From: Actinomycetota bacterium
GTDB taxonomy: Bacteria; Actinomycetota; Actinomycetes; S36-B12; UBA5976
Direction of reading: 5' to 3'
DNA length: 9,690 nucleotides
NCBI GenBank assembly: GCA_009918865.1
Contig: RGCY01000033.1
Span: 1-9,690, forward strand
The translations under genes and the position numbers were made by a program. The stretch's first letter is position 1, and each line of letters begins with the position of its first letter. The notes beneath the pieces are model-generated. The model saw only the letters and a list, made by a program, of their open reading frames with translations, had not been told where the DNA came from and made no database searches. Below, piece by piece: positions 8,142 to 9,690 of this stretch.

Positions 8142-8551
8142 GATGATCCTTTTTCTCGTGGTGCATCTCGCAATGCATGGATTTTGCCAAGGCGCTTGCT
8201 GTCACATTCTCAACTGCCCTCAGGTTGCGAATGGCTATCGCCTAGTTCGCGAAGCGTCTTTCGAACCGAGGTAGGGCGTCGCAGGCTCATTCTCGCCTAC
8301 CCAGAGGTCTTGACGCGAGGCAGGTGTGCCGTGCAGAGAACGGACAACGGCGGCTTGAACGCGACGCTGGTCGCAGGGCAGGGGGTGGGGGAACTGGCAT
8401 TGCCTGCGATTGTTGCGAGCCCGGTTTGCCCCACGCCAAGCGTGGTCATCCCGGGATGGCTCGTGCGCGCGTCAGTGGGGCGTGAAGTCCACAGTGGACT
8501 ATCCTTCGCTCAGCCGACACTAGAGTCGGGAAGGATGTGAGAGGCAGAACC
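8142..8551. promoter_or_regulatory. Divergent intergenic region between aceE and DUF3052, rich in palindromes
   Basis: These 410 bases separate two divergently transcribed genes and must hold both promoters. I find no convincing gene in them. Perfect symmetric elements are CCACGC-CAA-GCGTGG (8431-8445), CATCCCGGGATG (8447-8458) directly beside it, and AGTCCACAGTGGACT (8486-8500). An imperfect one has arms GTTCG and CGAAC at 8245-8266, nearer aceE. Candidate -10 boxes for the rightward gene are TATCCT (8500-8505), touching the third palindrome, and TAGAGT (8521-8526), which is well placed for a start at 8552; neither has a good -35. I could not settle on a promoter for aceE. That regulators bind here is inference from symmetry and position. 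Confidence 0.5.
8486..8500. promoter_or_regulatory. 15-bp perfect palindrome, candidate operator
   Basis: AGTCCACAGTGGACT has 7-base arms around a single central base. It abuts the TATCCT hexamer and lies about 50 bases before the DUF3052 start, a position where a dimeric repressor would block RNA polymerase. No U-run follows, so a terminator role is unlikely. The regulator is unknown. Confidence 0.4.
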
Positions 8552-8977
8552 GTGAGTGCGACCGCCGCCGCGGAGTACGCGGGTGTCATCGCCCGGCTTG
8601 GTGTCGAGAAAGACATGATTGTGCAGCAGATTGGCTTTGATGCTGACTGCGATGAAGGTTTCACAGCGGCAGTGGCCGCAGCGGCTGGTTCAGCCGTGGT
8701 GGATGAAGACACCGATGAAGTTGTTGATTTGGTTCTACTGTGGTGGCGCGATGATGATGGCGACCTCACTGATGGCTTAGTTGATGCCTTGCATCCACTC
8801 GCGGATAACGGGGTCATTTTCTTATTGACTCCCAAGGCGGGACGGGACGGCCACATCGGTCCGAGCGACATTGCTGAGGCAGCACAAACTGCCGGACTGC
8901 AGCAAACATCGGCCGTCAACGCAACCGCACAATGGCTCGGCACGCGATTGGTCGCGCCGAAGGCTTCGCGCCGTTAA
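8552..8977 (+). CDS. DUF3052 family protein, conserved in Actinomycetota, function unknown
   Basis: This is a 141-residue soluble protein of the family that includes M. tuberculosis Rv2239c; no biochemical function is known to me. The conserved features are MIVQQIGFDADCDEGF (22-37), a very acidic middle (VVDEDTDEVVD, 49-59), the hallmark LVLLWWRDDDGDLTDGLVDAL (60-80), then GVIFLLTPKAGRDGHIGPSDIAEAAQTAGLQQTS (87-120) and a basic tail. There is no signal peptide or membrane segment; the alternating hydrophobic strands and helices suggest a compact alpha/beta fold. I choose GTG 8552, which gives the family-like VSAT start and has AGAGG 7-8 bases upstream; an in-frame GTG at 8537 adds five residues and is the alternative. 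It is divergent from aceE and followed by ahpE, an order also found in mycobacteria and Streptomyces, which suggests a housekeeping link that is still undefined. Confidence 0.9.
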   Translation: MSATAAAEYAGVIARLGVEKDMIVQQIGFDADCDEGFTAAVAAAAGSAVVDEDTDEVVDLVLLWWRDDDGDLTDGLVDALHPLADNGVIFLLTPKAGRDGHIGPSDIAEAAQTAGLQQTSAVNATAQWLGTRLVAPKASRR

Positions 8978-9085
8978 CGCGGCGTTGCGCGGAGGCTGCC
9001 GGGCGCGCCTGAGTGAGACCTTCAGGCCCAGTGCACTGCCGCCAACGGTGGCGCTGATTGAGTTGAGTCAAGAAATGTGAACAAT

Positions 9086-9107
9086 CACCGCACATGGTTG
9101 TGCGGTG
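9086..9107 (+). promoter_or_regulatory. Hairpin or operator just upstream of ahpE
   Basis: CACCGCAC (9086-9093) and GTGCGGTG (9100-9107) form a perfect 8-pair stem with a six-base loop, ending 9 bases before the ahpE ribosome site AAAGGAG (9116-9122). There is no U-run, so it is not a classical terminator for the DUF3052 gene. Upstream, TTGAGT (9058-9063) and AACAAT (9080-9085) make a weak -35/-10 pair with 16-base spacing, which would put the transcription start within the stem. It could be a repressor operator or a 5' mRNA stabiliser. Confidence 0.4.
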
Positions 9108-9128
9108 CGGATAGCAAAGGAGAGGCAC

Positions 9129-9584
9129 ATGTCAGTTTCCGTTGGAGACATGGCACCTGAGTTTGAATTGAAGGACCAGCATGGTGCAACAGTGAAGCTC
9201 TCAGATTTCCGTGGGCGTTCTGTGCTCGTCATGTTTGTGCCGTTCGCATTCACCGGAATCTGCACGGGTGAGATTTGCGCGATGCGCGACTCACGTGCCG
9301 AGTTTGTCAACGATTCGGTGCAGGTGCTCGGCATCACCTGTGACAGCATGTTTTCCTTGAAGGAGTGGGCTTCGCGCGAAGGCATTGACTACCCGATGCT
9401 GTCTGACTTCTGGCCACATGGTGAAACCGCGCGAGCCTATGGTGTCTTCGATGACGTGCGTGGGTGTGCGCTGCGTGGAACCTTCCTGGTTGACGGGGAT
9501 GGCGTTGTGCGTTGGTCGGTTGTCAATCAGTTGGGCGATGCACGCTCACTTGATGACTATCGTGCGGCGCTTGCCGCGCTGTGA
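9129..9584 (+). CDS. ahpE: AhpE-type peroxiredoxin
   Basis: This is a thiol peroxidase that reduces hydrogen peroxide, organic hydroperoxides or peroxynitrite in the cytoplasm. The 151 residues match AhpE length (153 in M. tuberculosis), and the active-site residues fall at the same numbers: Pro38, Thr42 and peroxidatic Cys45 in PFAFTGIC, and Arg116 in ALRGTF. Unlike M. tuberculosis AhpE as I recall it, which has only Cys45, this protein also has Cys50 in CTGEIC, the spacing used by the resolving cysteine of E. coli Bcp, plus Cys71 and Cys113. A 2-Cys mechanism recycled by thioredoxin or a mycothiol-linked reductant is therefore possible. The start is ATG 9129, with AAAGGAGAGG ending 3 bases before it and GGAG at good spacing; the frame is open upstream to 9105, but those residues lie in the leader. 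Confidence 0.94.
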   Translation: MSVSVGDMAPEFELKDQHGATVKLSDFRGRSVLVMFVPFAFTGICTGEICAMRDSRAEFVNDSVQVLGITCDSMFSLKEWASREGIDYPMLSDFWPHGETARAYGVFDDVRGCALRGTFLVDGDGVVRWSVVNQLGDARSLDDYRAALAAL

Positions 9585-9590
9585 CGCGAG

Positions 9591-9619
9591 TAAACAAAGC
9601 CGTTGGCGAGTGGTAGTTT
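9591..9619 (+). promoter_or_regulatory. Candidate promoter of the tRNA-Val gene
   Basis: TAAACA (9591-9596, four of six matches to TTGACA) and TAGTTT (9614-9619) are separated by 17 bases, and a TG one base before the -10 gives an extended -10. The predicted start near 9626 lies about 7 bases before the mature tRNA, as expected for a short 5' leader removed by RNase P. Confidence 0.4.
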
Positions 9620-9632
9620 CCGCGCACAGTAA

Positions 9633-9690
9633 GGGCGTGTAGCTCAGTGGTAGAGCGTCGGTTTTACACACCGCAGGTCGGGAGTTCGAT
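9633..9690 (+). tRNA. tRNA-Val (anticodon TAC), truncated by the window edge
   Basis: The cloverleaf can be followed base by base: acceptor strand GGGCGTG (9633-9639), TA, D-stem GCTC with loop AGTGGTA and GAGC, then anticodon stem TCGGT/ACCGC around loop TTTACAC, with anticodon TAC at 9665-9667. Variable loop AGGTC and the T-arm GGGAG-TTCGAT follow. The outermost anticodon-stem pair (9658 and 9674) is a T-C mismatch; the other four pair. The 3' half of the T-arm and the acceptor lie beyond the window. It reads GTA and, by wobble, GTG valine codons. Confidence 0.93.

Noticed and set aside
8245..8266. LexA (SOS) box upstream of aceE
   Set aside because: The arms are GTTCG...CGAAC with a long spacer, the inverse of the actinobacterial GAAC-N4-GTTC arrangement, and aceE is not an SOS gene.
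8184..8540. Open frame of up to 118 codons (or 70 from GTG 8331) in the aceE/DUF3052 gap, ending in a GTGA overlap with an alternative DUF3052 start
   Set aside because: It starts with TTG or GTG without a strong ribosome site, shows no recognisable domain, and runs through all the palindromes and the DUF3052 promoter area. Its fairly GC-rich third positions keep it from being excluded outright.
8961..8982. Hairpin CGCCG/CGGCG across the DUF3052 stop codon as a terminator
   Set aside because: It has only a 5-pair stem and no U-run; GC-rich sequence gives such pairings often.

Overview
The window looks like chromosomal core DNA of an actinomycete (phylum Actinomycetota) of moderate GC, roughly 58% by eye. 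The grounds are the gene set and order: a homodimeric-type pyruvate dehydrogenase E1 next to a FAS-II operon, an AccD6-type acyl-CoA carboxylase beta subunit, a DUF3052 protein and an AhpE-type peroxiredoxin. From memory, the same neighbourhood occurs in Mycobacterium (Rv2238c ahpE, Rv2239c, Rv2241 aceE, then fabD-acpM-kasA-kasB-accD6) and in Streptomyces coelicolor (SCO2369-2371 and the fabD-fabH-acpP-fabF cluster). The order here combines the two: fabH is present as in Streptomyces, and accD closes the run as in mycobacteria. I cannot name the genus.

Layout. On the minus strand, read right to left: aceE (8141-5412), a 165-base gap with a candidate promoter/operator, then fabD (5246-4071), fabH (4074-3061), acpP (3019-2780), fabF (2710-1472) and accD (from 1472 or 1475). 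Stop/start overlaps at fabD/fabH and fabF/accD, and short gaps elsewhere, indicate one operon from fabD on. The logic is a pathway: pyruvate to acetyl-CoA (AceE), acetyl-CoA to malonyl-CoA (carboxylase with AccD), malonyl-CoA to malonyl-ACP (FabD on AcpP), priming (FabH) and elongation (FabF). On the plus strand, transcribed away from aceE, are the DUF3052 gene (8552-8977), ahpE (9129-9584) and the first 58 bases of a tRNA-Val(TAC) that runs off the right end.

Main oddities. (1) accD reads as a normal family member until about base 235-250, then becomes unrelated sequence; the conserved C-terminal segment is missing in every frame. The outermost ~235 bases carry a different minus-strand reading frame with codon use unlike the operon, so the left end is an insertion breakpoint or an assembly chimera. 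(2) FabD has an extra C-terminal domain of about 75 residues that looks like a biotinyl/lipoyl carrier domain whose biotinyl-lysine motif has been lost. (3) The FasR-type regulator that sits between aceE and fabD in mycobacteria and Streptomyces is absent; its place holds a short gap with a 22-bp-spaced direct repeat and a palindrome. (4) The 410-base divergent region between aceE and DUF3052 contains several perfect palindromes. Apart from these this is ordinary housekeeping DNA, and I see no defence system, CRISPR array or recognisable mobile element.
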